Assembly (NCBI RefSeq): GCF_022095615.2
Contig: NZ_CP155559.1
Coordinates: forward strand, 4,927,501 to 4,991,500
Direction of reading: 5' to 3'
Source: Bacillus thuringiensis
GTDB lineage: Bacteria; Bacillota; Bacilli; Bacillales; Bacillaceae_G
Length of the DNA stretch: 64,000 nt
A program made the translations under genes and the position numbers. Of this stretch, positions 33,506-43,160 are shown in pieces (position 1 is the stretch's first letter; each line of letters begins with the position of its first letter). The notes under the pieces were generated by a model, which was not told the DNA's origin, made no database searches, and was given only the letters and a program-made list of their open reading frames with translations.

Positions 33506-33949
33506 ATGGCAAAAGGTATACATACTATAGAGTTAAATACTTCACCAGATCAAATTTGGAAATTTATTAGCGATATAAACAATTGGGCTCCACTAGTCAC
33601 AGGTTATGTTAAACATAAAATTATTGATGACAAACATTCGACTTGGCGTTTGCACGGTGATTTAGGATTTATTAAACGAGACGTTAATCTCAATGTTGAA
33701 ATTATTGAATGGCAAATGCCTAATAAAATTAGCTTTACGATGACTTCTCCAACTAAAAAATTAATTGGTAGTGGCTTTTTTCATGCTGAATCAATCTCTC
33801 CTTCTACTACAAAAGTAACGAGTCAGTTAGATTTACGAACAACTGGTACAGGAGCCTTTGTTTTTAACGGCGCCATAAAACCATTTGTTCCCAAAATGAC
33901 AAAGCAGCTTTCTAAAAAAGTAGCAGATAAATTAATGAAACAGTTATAA
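33506..33949 (+). CDS. SRPBCC (START/CoxG-like) domain protein
   Basis: A 147-residue protein with the helix-grip layout of the polyketide cyclase/CoxG branch: an N-terminal strand, a helix with SPDQIWKFISDINNWAPLV, a central beta sheet and a long C-terminal helix. These proteins bind hydrophobic ligands, and some help membrane-associated enzymes. The true start is the ATG at 33506, preceded by AGAAAGGA. The longer frame upstream overlaps the promoter. It stands alone and the ligand is unknown. Confidence 0.8.
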   Translation: MAKGIHTIELNTSPDQIWKFISDINNWAPLVTGYVKHKIIDDKHSTWRLHGDLGFIKRDVNLNVEIIEWQMPNKISFTMTSPTKKLIGSGFFHAESISPSTTKVTSQLDLRTTGTGAFVFNGAIKPFVPKMTKQLSKKVADKLMKQL

Positions 33950-34001
33950 AAAACCATCTCAGAAATTTATTTTACAATAAATTTCCGGGATGGTTTTTTT
34001 G
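33950..34001. terminator. Terminator of the SRPBCC gene
   Basis: A long stem (AAACCATC and GAAATTTATT with their complements) ends in a run of seven T. It also lies at the end of the converging galU. Confidence 0.85.
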
Positions 34002-34005
34002 AAAG

Positions 34006-34887
34006 TTAATTATTAACCATTTCTTTTTGTAATAACTTCTCCATATAGCTTAATAATTCATTCTTTAATCCATCATGCTGTAATGCCATTTCAATTGTTG
34101 TCTGAATGAATCCAAGCTTCTCTCCAACGTCGTATCGCTTTCCTTCGAAATCATAAGCAAATACTCTTTGTATCTCATTTAAACGCTGAATAGCATCCGT
34201 CAACTGAATCTCGCCACCTGCTCCTGTTTGTTGATTCTCTAAGAACGTGAAAATCTCAGGCGTTAATACATAGCGCCCCATAATTGCTAAGTTGGATGGT
34301 GCTGTTCCTTCAGCTGGCTTTTCTACAAACTTACTAACTTGATAACTACGCCCCTTTTGTACTAGTGGATCAATAATACCATAGCGATGTGTCTCCGTCT
34401 CCGGAACAGTTTGAACACCAATTACCGATGATTGTGTTGCCTCATATTGATCCATTAATTGGCGTAAGCATGGTGTTTCAGCTTGTACAATATCATCACC
34501 AAGTAAAACAGCGAATGGCTCATTACCAATAAACTTACGAGCACACCATACAGCATGACCTAAACCTTTTGGTTCTTTTTGACGAATATAGTGGATATTA
34601 ATTTTAGAAGACTCCTGCACCTTCTTAAGGATTTCATGCTTACCCTTTTCTAGTAAGTTCTGTTCCAACTCAAAAGAATGATCAAAGTGATCTTCGATAG
34701 CACGCTTTCCTTTTCCAGTTACAATAATAATATCTTCAATTCCAGATTGAATCGCTTCTTCCACAATGTATTGAATTGTTGGTTTATCAACAATTGGTAA
34801 CATTTCCTTTGGCATTGCTTTAGTTGCTGGTAAAAAACGAGTTCCTAATCCAGCTGCTGGTATAATAGCTTTTTTTACTGTTTTCAT
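34006..34887 (-). CDS. galU: UTP-glucose-1-phosphate uridylyltransferase
   Basis: A 293-residue nucleotidyltransferase with the N-terminal signature [21 protein letters not shown] (nucleotide binding, catalytic Lys), FVEKPAEG and [10 protein letters not shown]. It makes UDP-glucose for glycosylated wall polymers and, through GalE, UDP-galactose. The location next to TagGH and the polymer operon fits a supply role. GGATGGAG precedes the ATG. Confidence 0.93.
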   Translation of the reverse strand: MKTVKKAIIPAAGLGTRFLPATKAMPKEMLPIVDKPTIQYIVEEAIQSGIEDIIIVTGKGKRAIEDHFDHSFELEQNLLEKGKHEILKKVQESSKINIHYIRQKEPKGLGHAVWCARKFIGNEPFAVLLGDDIVQAETPCLRQLMDQYEATQSSVIGVQTVPETETHRYGIIDPLVQKGRSYQVSKFVEKPAEGTAPSNLAIMGRYVLTPEIFTFLENQQTGAGGEIQLTDAIQRLNEIQRVFAYDFEGKRYDVGEKLGFIQTTIEMALQHDGLKNELLSYMEKLLQKEMVNN

Positions 34888-35035
34888 TCCTACTCCATCC
34901 TTACTTAATAACTTTTAATTTTAATCATATTGTTGCAAGTTACAATCTATCTTTCACCTATTCGCTTTTAAAAATCTCAATATATATTCTTTTTTAAGCT
35001 TCATAATTTTTACCAACTGCTTAATTGTTTAAAAT

Positions 35036-35066
35036 AAGGTTTATCTTTGTAAAAAAGATAAACCTC
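35036..35066 (-). terminator. Terminator of the surface-polymer operon
   Basis: A perfect 12-bp stem (AGGTTTATCTTT with its complement) is followed by T-rich sequence on the minus strand, after tagH. Confidence 0.85.
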
Positions 35067-35084
35067 CAACAAAGCCTACTATTA

Positions 35085-36719
35085 TTACTTTTTCACTATC
35101 GATATTGATTGTACTTCTTTATGCGTTTCATCGGAACGTGCAGAAATATAATAACTTTTAGTTTCATAGAAATAATTTTTTTCATTATCATTGTTCATCG
35201 TTTCGGTACCTAATACTTCATGTAATTTTGCAAATGACATTGAAATATCTTGAAGCACAACTTCAACAATCTTATCTTGTGAAATAACAAATTGAATATT
35301 TCCATCTTTAATAATTTTTTTCCCAACTTGATTCGGCAATGTAATTAAGGGGCTAGGATATTCTACCTTTAGCTCATCAATTGCTTTCCCTAAATATCCT
35401 GGAGCGATTACAATATTCGCACCGTATACACGCTTCAATAAATCGGTTAAATTTGTTAATTTTATATCTTCAGCTATTTCAGTTCCTAATTTAAATGGTT
35501 CCATATACTTTGTATTAATCCATCCACTTTCACCATTTAATAGCTTAACTTCTAACCATTCTTCATTTTTTTCTACGCTCTTATCTTTATTATCTACACT
35601 AAAAATCTCACCAAAATTTGCTATACCTATTTTATCACTATTTAGCTTTGCTTCTTTACGGATACTAATCCCATTACTCATTACAACGTACTTCTGTACC
35701 TTTTCTTTTTCGCTTATCTTATTTTCAGATACAGTCTTACTTGAAACAATTTTTTCTGCATTCGTTTTTGCCTTATTAGAAACTAACAACATATCCTTAT
35801 AATAAATTCCTGCAGTAATTCCTGCTACTATCATTGTTAAAACAATAGCAGGTATAACAAATTTTTTTCTCTTTACTTTGACTTTGCGGTAAGGCTTTCT
35901 TTTAATACTTGTAGGATTTGCTTGTAATAATCCGTGTTGACAATTCGATAACTCTTCTTCTTTTTGCTTTTCTCGTTCTTCTGCTGTCATTTGATTATAT
36001 CTCTTCAAAAATCCTTCGTAATGCCCAACTACTTCATCTACATCCCCATACTCTTTAAATTGACCATAATGTAGCCAAAGAGCTTTTGTACAGAAGTTTT
36101 TCACTTGAGAAAGTGAATGACTAATAAAAAAGATAGTTTTCCCTTGTTCCTTAAATTCATTCATTTTATCTAAACATTTTTTAGTAAACGTTTGATCTCC
36201 AACAGATAAAGCTTCATCAATTACCAAAATATCTGGATTAATATGAACCGAAATCGCAAATCCAATTCTAGACTTCATTCCACTTGAATAAGTCTTCACT
36301 GGTTGATACATAAATTTTCCTATATCAGCAAACTCAATAACTTTTGGTGTAATTTCTTTAATTTGTTCTTTCGTAAGCCCCATCATTAAGGCTTTTAGCT
36401 CAATGTTTTCAATTCCAGTTAATTGGTTATTTAATCCCGAAGAAATTGCAATCAAAGATGCAGAACCATTAATTGTAACCTTTCCCTTATTTGGAATAGT
36501 AACGCCAGCAATTAAATTTGATAGTGTACTCTTCCCTGAACCATTTAAGCCAACAATTCCAACTATTTCCCCTTCTGGCACTTCAAAACTAACATTATTT
36601 AAAGCATAATGATAATCACCATTATCATTTCTAAAAAATAAATCCTTTAATTTATCTGAAGATTTACTATACATTTTATACTTTTTTGTAACATGTTCAA
36701 ACTTCACTTTATAACTCAT
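35085..36719 (-). CDS. tagH: Wall-polymer ABC exporter ATPase with SH3 domain (TagH)
   Basis: A 544-residue protein. The N-terminal ATPase (about 1-240) has Walker A GLNGSGKST, signature YSSGMKSR and Walker B ILVIDEALSVGD, typical of polysaccharide/teichoic-acid exporters. It is followed by a basic linker, a single membrane segment (about 285-305) and an SH3b domain (about 340-410), then an extra C-terminal domain. This is the TagH layout. The ATG at 36719 has AAAGGTGA at 8 bases; an upstream GTG overlaps that site. It follows tagG by 15 bases and is the last gene of the operon. Confidence 0.9.
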   Translation of the reverse strand: MSYKVKFEHVTKKYKMYSKSSDKLKDLFFRNDNGDYHYALNNVSFEVPEGEIVGIVGLNGSGKSTLSNLIAGVTIPNKGKVTINGSASLIAISSGLNNQLTGIENIELKALMMGLTKEQIKEITPKVIEFADIGKFMYQPVKTYSSGMKSRIGFAISVHINPDILVIDEALSVGDQTFTKKCLDKMNEFKEQGKTIFFISHSLSQVKNFCTKALWLHYGQFKEYGDVDEVVGHYEGFLKRYNQMTAEEREKQKEEELSNCQHGLLQANPTSIKRKPYRKVKVKRKKFVIPAIVLTMIVAGITAGIYYKDMLLVSNKAKTNAEKIVSSKTVSENKISEKEKVQKYVVMSNGISIRKEAKLNSDKIGIANFGEIFSVDNKDKSVEKNEEWLEVKLLNGESGWINTKYMEPFKLGTEIAEDIKLTNLTDLLKRVYGANIVIAPGYLGKAIDELKVEYPSPLITLPNQVGKKIIKDGNIQFVISQDKIVEVVLQDISMSFAKLHEVLGTETMNNDNEKNYFYETKSYYISARSDETHKEVQSISIVKK

Positions 36720-36734
36720 TGGATTATTCACCTT

Positions 36735-37541
36735 TTATAAGTAATCAACAAACTGCTTGCGGAATCTAACGTGGAACATTGCCCCAATCACAAACAAAAT
36801 AATTGTTACTCCCCAAAAATATAATGTATACAATGAACCTATAAAACTAATACTTCCGTGTAATAATGAAGATCTATATCCCTCAACTACATAGTAAAAC
36901 GGATTTATCTTCATTAAAAATGCAAATATACTATTCATATGCTCACTCGGTTTCCACAAAACTGGTGTTAAATAAAATAACATTCTTGTAATCGATTGAA
37001 TAAATAAATGTACATCTCTTGAAATTGTAGAGATAGTAGAGGTAATAAAAGATAAAGCAATTAAAAAACTAAATGTAGAAAGTATGCAATAAATCAACCC
37101 AACTATACTAAGAATACTTATACCTTTAATACATATAACAATAAGTATTAAAACTGCCAGTAACACTAAATGTGTATATAATTGCGATAAGATAATATAA
37201 GTAGGTATTACACTCAATGGGAAATTCATTTTAGAAACTGTATTTAGTTTAGCATAAATAGAATTTGACCCTTGAATAATTGAGCCATTTATAAAAAACC
37301 ATGGAATAATACCACAGATCATCCAAACGAAGAACGGAACTCCTTCTACAGGAGCCCCACCTCGAATTCCTAAACCAAATACCAGCCAATATACAAAAAT
37401 TTGAATTAAAGGGTTTAAAAACACCCATATAATCCCTAATGTACTAGCAGCATATTGCTGCTTAATTTCATATATAGAAAGCCTTCCCATTAAATATAAG
37501 TTATCTAATTGTTCCTTAATAACACTTTTTATAGCTTTCAT
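36735..37541 (-). CDS. tagG: Wall-polymer ABC exporter permease (TagG)
   Basis: A 268-residue ABC-2 type permease with six membrane segments and the conserved N-terminal amphipathic start and RDVHLFIQSITRM region of teichoic/polysaccharide exporters. With TagH it flips the undecaprenyl-linked polymer across the membrane. It overlaps the dehydrogenase stop by 4 bases (ATGA) with GAGG 7 bases before the ATG. Confidence 0.9.
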   Translation of the reverse strand: MKAIKSVIKEQLDNLYLMGRLSIYEIKQQYAASTLGIIWVFLNPLIQIFVYWLVFGLGIRGGAPVEGVPFFVWMICGIIPWFFINGSIIQGSNSIYAKLNTVSKMNFPLSVIPTYIILSQLYTHLVLLAVLILIVICIKGISILSIVGLIYCILSTFSFLIALSFITSTISTISRDVHLFIQSITRMLFYLTPVLWKPSEHMNSIFAFLMKINPFYYVVEGYRSSLLHGSISFIGSLYTLYFWGVTIILFVIGAMFHVRFRKQFVDYL

Positions 37542-38821
37542 ACAAAAACCTCATCTGATTTTAACATTTCATGAATATTCCCGAAATTAATCACCTTCAT
37601 TTTACCTTTTTTATTTAAAGGTATACAATTTCGAGCATCGAATAAAATTGGTTGGCGCATTTTTGAAACAAATTGGCTGTAATCTATAGTTTTAAACTCG
37701 TTATGATCAGCCAATACTAATATTAAATCTGCACCTTCTACAGCTTCTTCTGCAGTCTTCAAGTTAAATAACTCACTCTTAACATAAGGATCATGAATCG
37801 TCACATTATATCCTTTTTGATATAACTCATCAATGATCTCTAAAGCTGGACTTTCTCTCATATCATCTGTATTTCCTTTATAAGTAACCCCAAATATAGC
37901 AATTTTAGGGGACTCAATTCCTTTAAGCAATTGTTCAATATTCCCGCAAACGTACAATGGCATAGAAACATTCACATCACGAGACATCTGAATAATATTA
38001 GCTATTTCCGGCGTTTTGGCTACAATAAAATACGGATCGACCGCTAAGCAATGCCCCCCCACACCAGGTCCTGGTTGGTGTAAGTTTACACGTGGATGCT
38101 TATTGGCCATTTCAATAACATCCAATACATTTATTTTTAAGTTTTGACATATTTTTGCTAACTCATTTGATAATGCAATATTTACATCCCGGAACGTATT
38201 TTCCATCAACTTGGACATTTCTGCTGTTTTAGCGTCAGTTTGAATTATTTCACCCTTCACAAATAAGCTATACACTCGGGCTGCCATTTTGGAACAAGCT
38301 GGAGTAATACCTCCTACAATCCTATTATTAAAAATAATTTCGTCCATAATCTTTCCTGGCAAGACTCGCTCTGGACAATGTACTAAAAAGATATCTTTCC
38401 CAACTGTAAAACCAGCACCTTCTATTAAAGGTTTGATAAAATCATCCATACTCCGAGGAGCAATTGTTGATTCTATAATTAATATGTTTCCTTTTCTAAT
38501 ATTGGGAATAACCTCTTTGACAGCAGTTAAAACACCAGTCAAATCACATGATTTATATTCATCATCTTTATTTGGTGTAGGAACAGCAATAATAAAAACA
38601 TCTGCTTCGACCACTTCAAGAGAAGCAGTTAATTTTCTTTTCCTTACTGTCTCCCGAACAACTTCTCCGAGCCCCGGTTCTTCAATATGGATTGCTCCCT
38701 TATTTAACTTCTCTACAACATGTTGATTGATATCTACCCCTACTACTTCAGCTCCGTGTTTCGCAAACATGGCAGCTGTAGGGAGACCAATATATCCTAA
38801 ACCTACTACACAAACTTTCAT
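37538..38821 (-). CDS. UDP-N-acetyl-D-mannosamine/UDP-sugar 6-dehydrogenase
   Basis: A 427-residue NAD-dependent UDP-sugar dehydrogenase: Rossmann GLGYIGLPTAAMFA at 7-20, catalytic Cys258 in GPGVGGHCLAVDPYF, and three domains of the expected lengths. The GHCLAVDPYF form and overall sequence fit the WecC-type branch making UDP-ManNAcA better than UDP-glucose dehydrogenase. It would provide an acidic sugar for the polymer. No UDP-GlcNAc 2-epimerase lies in the window, so one must be encoded elsewhere if this call is right. It is followed directly by tagG. Confidence 0.85.
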   Translation of the reverse strand: MKVCVVGLGYIGLPTAAMFAKHGAEVVGVDINQHVVEKLNKGAIHIEEPGLGEVVRETVRKRKLTASLEVVEADVFIIAVPTPNKDDEYKSCDLTGVLTAVKEVIPNIRKGNILIIESTIAPRSMDDFIKPLIEGAGFTVGKDIFLVHCPERVLPGKIMDEIIFNNRIVGGITPACSKMAARVYSLFVKGEIIQTDAKTAEMSKLMENTFRDVNIALSNELAKICQNLKINVLDVIEMANKHPRVNLHQPGPGVGGHCLAVDPYFIVAKTPEIANIIQMSRDVNVSMPLYVCGNIEQLLKGIESPKIAIFGVTYKGNTDDMRESPALEIIDELYQKGYNVTIHDPYVKSELFNLKTAEEAVEGADLILVLADHNEFKTIDYSQFVSKMRQPILFDARNCIPLNKKGKMKVINFGNIHEMLKSDEVFV

Positions 38822-38884
38822 AAATTAATCCTCCACTATACCCTCTACTACCCAATAAAATTAGCAGCTTTCGTCCTGTTTAAG

Positions 38885-39649
38885 TTAACTTCTTAAATAT
38901 TCCTCTAATTTGACCTTAAAAATTTGATAATATCTAGATTCATAATGAAAAGGGGCTAACCCCCACTTATGTTCATAATTTGCGACAAAACTATTGTCTT
39001 GAATTAAGTCTATTACTTTTAAATACGGATGATTGAATGTAACGTAATTATAATATCCAACCAGTAATTTATTATGCTTCTCGACCTCATCTAAAGTGAA
39101 ATACTTATTATACGTACCATCAAACCTTTTTATGACTCCATCCGCATCCCTGAAAGAATTTAAATAAAGTGCCTTATGAAGTATAACTTTTTCGGGATTT
39201 ATAAACTTAAATAATTTATTTAAAAAATTGTCACATGCAATCTCCCACATGGTTACTGTTTCTTTCTTTATTCGATATAATTGATTTTCAATATTCAACT
39301 TATTAATTAGCCCTGATTCTAACAGAAAATCACTTCTCGTAATAATAGAACCTTCACCTATATGAAAGCAATCATACCTCTCATCCATAAAATCAATAAT
39401 TAATACATCCAGATCTAAAGGAATGTACTCAAACCAATTTTTTCTAAAATCTGCTTGCAGTGTTTTGGTACCAAATTTAGTATGATGTTTAATATCAGAT
39501 ATATCATTTATAGGCTGAGAATCTAAACTAATTAAAGATGACTTAGACATATAAAAAGCTATTTCATAATCTTCCTCAATATTTAAATTAATACTGTTAT
39601 CAAAAACGTCCCGCGTAACACAACTTCCTATAATACCAATCTTCTTCAT
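38885..39649 (-). CDS. DUF6270-type protein (SGNH-like), polymer tailoring candidate
   Basis: A 254-residue soluble protein starting KKIGIIGSCVTRDVFD. The G-S-C at residues 8-10 sits where SGNH/GDSL hydrolases carry their nucleophile, and LDVLIIDFMDERYD and a C-terminal HPYLKVIDL segment recall the remaining strands. I assign it to the DUF6270 type from memory. The large protein encoded at 51393-53510 has a related C-terminal domain. Being inside a glycosyltransferase operon, it probably modifies the polymer (acyl or similar groups). Activity is unproven. Its ribosome binding site is weak. Confidence 0.7.
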   Translation of the reverse strand: MKKIGIIGSCVTRDVFDNSINLNIEEDYEIAFYMSKSSLISLDSQPINDISDIKHHTKFGTKTLQADFRKNWFEYIPLDLDVLIIDFMDERYDCFHIGEGSIITRSDFLLESGLINKLNIENQLYRIKKETVTMWEIACDNFLNKLFKFINPEKVILHKALYLNSFRDADGVIKRFDGTYNKYFTLDEVEKHNKLLVGYYNYVTFNHPYLKVIDLIQDNSFVANYEHKWGLAPFHYESRYYQIFKVKLEEYLRS

Positions 39650-39690
39650 AAAAAAACCACCATATAATTATTTCAAAAATTATATACTTA

Positions 39691-41973
39691 TTAATTCGCC
39701 TTAATTTGCATTTCTTCTATGCATTCAATAGTTCGATAACAATTATTTCTATCTCGAACATTGAATATTTCTTTTGCCTTCTTGAGCTGTTTAGCGTTTA
39801 ATTTAAAATCATTTTGAATAAACATCTCTAGCTCATCCAAAACAAGTTCTTTTTCATTTACTACTTTCCCCATATCTCGATAACGTATATATTTAGAAGG
39901 TCTATAATGGAACTTTTCAGGATCGAATTGATATAGAATCACCGCTTTATCCATATACAGGAAATCAGCTGAAACAGATGAATAATCTGTAATCAATAAG
40001 CTATTTTCTTTCAATAAATTTTGCACCGATGCTTGTTGTTTTGTGTGAATTACAATTCTTTCATTCTCAAAATTAAATAGATCTATAAACCTTTGCATCT
40101 CACTATGAATATAGAAATTAACTTTTAAATCATACTTTTCAAGCATTTCTATAAAACGGGCATCATTAACTAAATCATTATATCTACGATAATACTCCGA
40201 GTACACAAATTGTTTACGCGATTGATGGCGTAAAAAATCTCGCCACGTTGGCATAATCAATATTTCCCTTTTCACATCATTTTTATAAAGATTATCAAAA
40301 CGACTCAATCCCACATTCTTTACTACCTGCTTCTCATAACCTAATTCTTTAATTACATATTGCCTTTCATACTCAGAGCTTGTAATAAATAAATCATAAG
40401 GGTTTTTTTCTTTAAATGTCCATTTACTCACATCATGAATATATACACCGTGTTGTAAAAATACTTCTCTAGCATTAATATATTTCGCAAACTTTTTTTG
40501 GAATTCCCTTCCTGGCCTTGGAAATGAGAATGTTAAGAAGTGATATGCTGAAATATAAACTTTAGCGTGCAACATCATTAACTTATGCCTAAAGCTTGAA
40601 TGATATATTATATTTCCATACGATTTTATATTTTCAAGTTGCTTTGCGTCCTTATCAATAACATAATACAAATTCAAATCTGATCGATGGGTTCTACAAT
40701 ATTTAAATAAATGATAGCCGTTATCTTCTGCCTGATCATTTCTCTCACCAATTAGCCATATATTTTTCTTCCCATAATATGATTTAGTCATAAAGTAACA
40801 AATTAACAATAATTGATCCGAAACTTGCTCCTTAATATTCATATACATTTTTTTTATCATTCTTATAGGAGATGTAATAATCCACGACTTGGATTTCTTT
40901 ACATGTTCAAGTTTGACATCTCGACCTTTTAGATTTTCCAACCGCTCTTCATAATACTCTTTTGATAATTTTACGCTCAATAAAGAAATTGCTTGCTCAT
41001 ATTTCTCTTCATTAATTAGCTTAATTATTAATGTATTTAGTTTGTTAAACCTTCGAATACTGTGTGTATTAGCTCTTTTCATTAAGCTCAAATAGTTTAT
41101 TAGAACTTCTTCTTTCAACTCTTCTGGCAATTTATTGAAATCATAGTCCAGTTTAAATATAGCATTTCTAACAAAAATATAATTAATTGCCCCATATACC
41201 TCGTTTATGATATTTAGTTTCTGACAGTACTCATATAAAATAGCATCTAGTTTCCCAACTTCTTGAGATATTTTGTACGAATGGACGTGAGAGATAGAAA
41301 TATCCTTCTCTTGATTTCTTACCCGATAGTTATAAACTAAGTTAGGTATATAAGAAAATACCTTAGTTTTAATTAATAGTTGTTTCACGAATGCTTCTGA
41401 ACAGTAAATTGGTAACTCTTTATTAAATCTAATCTCATTTTCTCTTAAAAAAGAGGTATTCACGAGTCCAACAAATTTATGAAGTAGTACTGATAAGATT
41501 CTCGGATCCTTTGTTATAGATGTTTTTAACATTTCTAGCTGCATAAATGATTGTTTATAATCCCACGGAATAATATTTTTTTTCTTAATAGTTCTTACTA
41601 AACTACCTAATACTAAGTTCACTTTATCTTCTTCTATTTTAACATATAGATCTGCCAAAGCTGTTTTAGCAAAATAATCATCACCATCTAAAAAAGTGAC
41701 ATATTTTCCTACAGCCTTATCTATTCCAATATTTTTCAATATAGCCTGATTACCTATACGACTTTCTGATTTAATTACTTTTATATTGTGATGTTTTTTA
41801 GAATACCAGTCTAAAATTTTTAGTGTTTCATCATTTGAGCAATCATCTATCACTAAAACTTCAACTTTATTTAAATCAAAAGTTTGACTCAAAATAGAAT
41901 TTATACATTTTTTTATATACTTTTCAAAATTGTACGTATTTACTATTACCGAAATTTTTATATTTTTATTCAT
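39691..41973 (-). CDS. Bifunctional GT2 / CDP-polyol glycerophosphotransferase-like protein
   Basis: A 760-residue fusion. Residues 1-330 are a GT2 glycosyltransferase (SVIVNTYN, DDCSNDET, LDGDDYF). About 400-755 is a TagF/Glyphos_transf domain with IWLIGERNDQAEDNGYHLFKY, FLQHGVYIHDVSKW (candidate catalytic His) and LLITDYSSVSADFLYMDKAVILYQFD. It probably adds sugar and glycerol- or ribitol-phosphate units to the same growing chain. TAAGGTGAGG precedes the ATG. It resembles the 923-residue protein upstream in architecture, so the polymer may have two different phosphodiester linkages or a primer and a polymerase. Confidence 0.85.
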   Translation of the reverse strand: MNKNIKISVIVNTYNFEKYIKKCINSILSQTFDLNKVEVLVIDDCSNDETLKILDWYSKKHHNIKVIKSESRIGNQAILKNIGIDKAVGKYVTFLDGDDYFAKTALADLYVKIEEDKVNLVLGSLVRTIKKKNIIPWDYKQSFMQLEMLKTSITKDPRILSVLLHKFVGLVNTSFLRENEIRFNKELPIYCSEAFVKQLLIKTKVFSYIPNLVYNYRVRNQEKDISISHVHSYKISQEVGKLDAILYEYCQKLNIINEVYGAINYIFVRNAIFKLDYDFNKLPEELKEEVLINYLSLMKRANTHSIRRFNKLNTLIIKLINEEKYEQAISLLSVKLSKEYYEERLENLKGRDVKLEHVKKSKSWIITSPIRMIKKMYMNIKEQVSDQLLLICYFMTKSYYGKKNIWLIGERNDQAEDNGYHLFKYCRTHRSDLNLYYVIDKDAKQLENIKSYGNIIYHSSFRHKLMMLHAKVYISAYHFLTFSFPRPGREFQKKFAKYINAREVFLQHGVYIHDVSKWTFKEKNPYDLFITSSEYERQYVIKELGYEKQVVKNVGLSRFDNLYKNDVKREILIMPTWRDFLRHQSRKQFVYSEYYRRYNDLVNDARFIEMLEKYDLKVNFYIHSEMQRFIDLFNFENERIVIHTKQQASVQNLLKENSLLITDYSSVSADFLYMDKAVILYQFDPEKFHYRPSKYIRYRDMGKVVNEKELVLDELEMFIQNDFKLNAKQLKKAKEIFNVRDRNNCYRTIECIEEMQIKAN

Positions 41974-41992
41974 GTCCTCACCTTAAATATTT

Positions 41993-43156
41993 TTATTTTG
42001 AAACGGGTACTAGTTTTTTCACTTTTAAAGTTAATTTAGCCCTAACTTTTCGAAAAGGCTTAGTCATCTTCCAATATTTCGACTTATAAATACGATTCAG
42101 TTCCTTTGATGCTATTTGCAATTCTCTTTGAGCTTGAAAAGCTTCATTTCTTTTCACCTTTAATTCAATATATAATATAATATTTTCTATATTTCCCTCT
42201 TTTAAAAATTTTATAAGACCTCTATCAAATTCTATTAATTCCTCTAAAAATTCATCATCAAATCTTAATACCGTAGGATGTGCCAAATTTAAAATTTCTC
42301 TTTGTTCTTTAATTGATAAGGCAAGAAATTCATCGTTCAATCGATAGATAATCGATTGAACTGTTTGCAAATTGGAGTTTTTGTACAAATCCACCTTCTT
42401 TAAATCACAAAAATTACTAAATATAATATTATCCGCTATAACAAAATTTGAAATTGCTTCATACGGCTCCAGCTGTGTAAGGGAATTTTCTTCTTCTTCA
42501 TCTCTCATCCTGTAAAAATATACATTTTCCGGAATATAACTAAATCTTTTAGCTAATAACATAAGTTGATTACATATAATAAAATCTTCACCTAATTTAA
42601 TTGATGGATTAAATTGAATTTTATACTTCTTAAAAAAAGATGTTTTAATTAATTTATTTACTAAATAGCCTAAGACAGATAGAAATTCTGGTTTCTCTTC
42701 AATCTTAATATTTCTATGATACCTTTGTAACATTGCGGTGTTTAATTGCGGTTGTTTCCATTGCTTCTGCGAATTAAAACGAGCTAAACTTCCCATTACA
42801 AAATCTGATTTATACTTTTGAGCATACTCATATAATTTCTCATAAGCATCCTTAGGAACGTAGTCATCTGGATCTAGAAAAATTAAGTACTCACCTGTTG
42901 CTTGCTCCACACCTATATTTTTAGGTGTAGACGGCGAACCTGTATTTTTTTCTAAGTGGATTGATATGAAATTCGAATATTTTTCACTATATTTATCCAT
43001 TATTGATTTTGTAAAATCTGTAGAACAATCATTTACCATAATAACTTCTAAATTTTCTACACCAATTGTTTGATTCACTAAAGAATTTAAACACTCCTCT
43101 ATATACATCTCTACATTGTATATAGGCAAAATCACTGAAATTAGTGGCTTTTTCAA
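41993..43156 (-). CDS. Family 2 glycosyltransferase
   Basis: A 387-residue enzyme with a GT-A domain at the N-terminus (SVILPIYNVEMYIEECLNSL, DCSTDFT, FLDPDDYVPKDAY with the metal-binding DxD-type acidic cluster) and a helical, basic C-terminal tail, predicted to be a peripheral membrane enzyme. The start is TTG with AAGGGAGTG 7 bases upstream. It lies 4 bases after the 923-residue gene. Donor and acceptor sugars are unknown. Confidence 0.85.
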   Translation of the reverse strand: MKKPLISVILPIYNVEMYIEECLNSLVNQTIGVENLEVIMVNDCSTDFTKSIMDKYSEKYSNFISIHLEKNTGSPSTPKNIGVEQATGEYLIFLDPDDYVPKDAYEKLYEYAQKYKSDFVMGSLARFNSQKQWKQPQLNTAMLQRYHRNIKIEEKPEFLSVLGYLVNKLIKTSFFKKYKIQFNPSIKLGEDFIICNQLMLLAKRFSYIPENVYFYRMRDEEEENSLTQLEPYEAISNFVIADNIIFSNFCDLKKVDLYKNSNLQTVQSIIYRLNDEFLALSIKEQREILNLAHPTVLRFDDEFLEELIEFDRGLIKFLKEGNIENIILYIELKVKRNEAFQAQRELQIASKELNRIYKSKYWKMTKPFRKVRAKLTLKVKKLVPVSK

Positions 43157-43160
43157 ATCT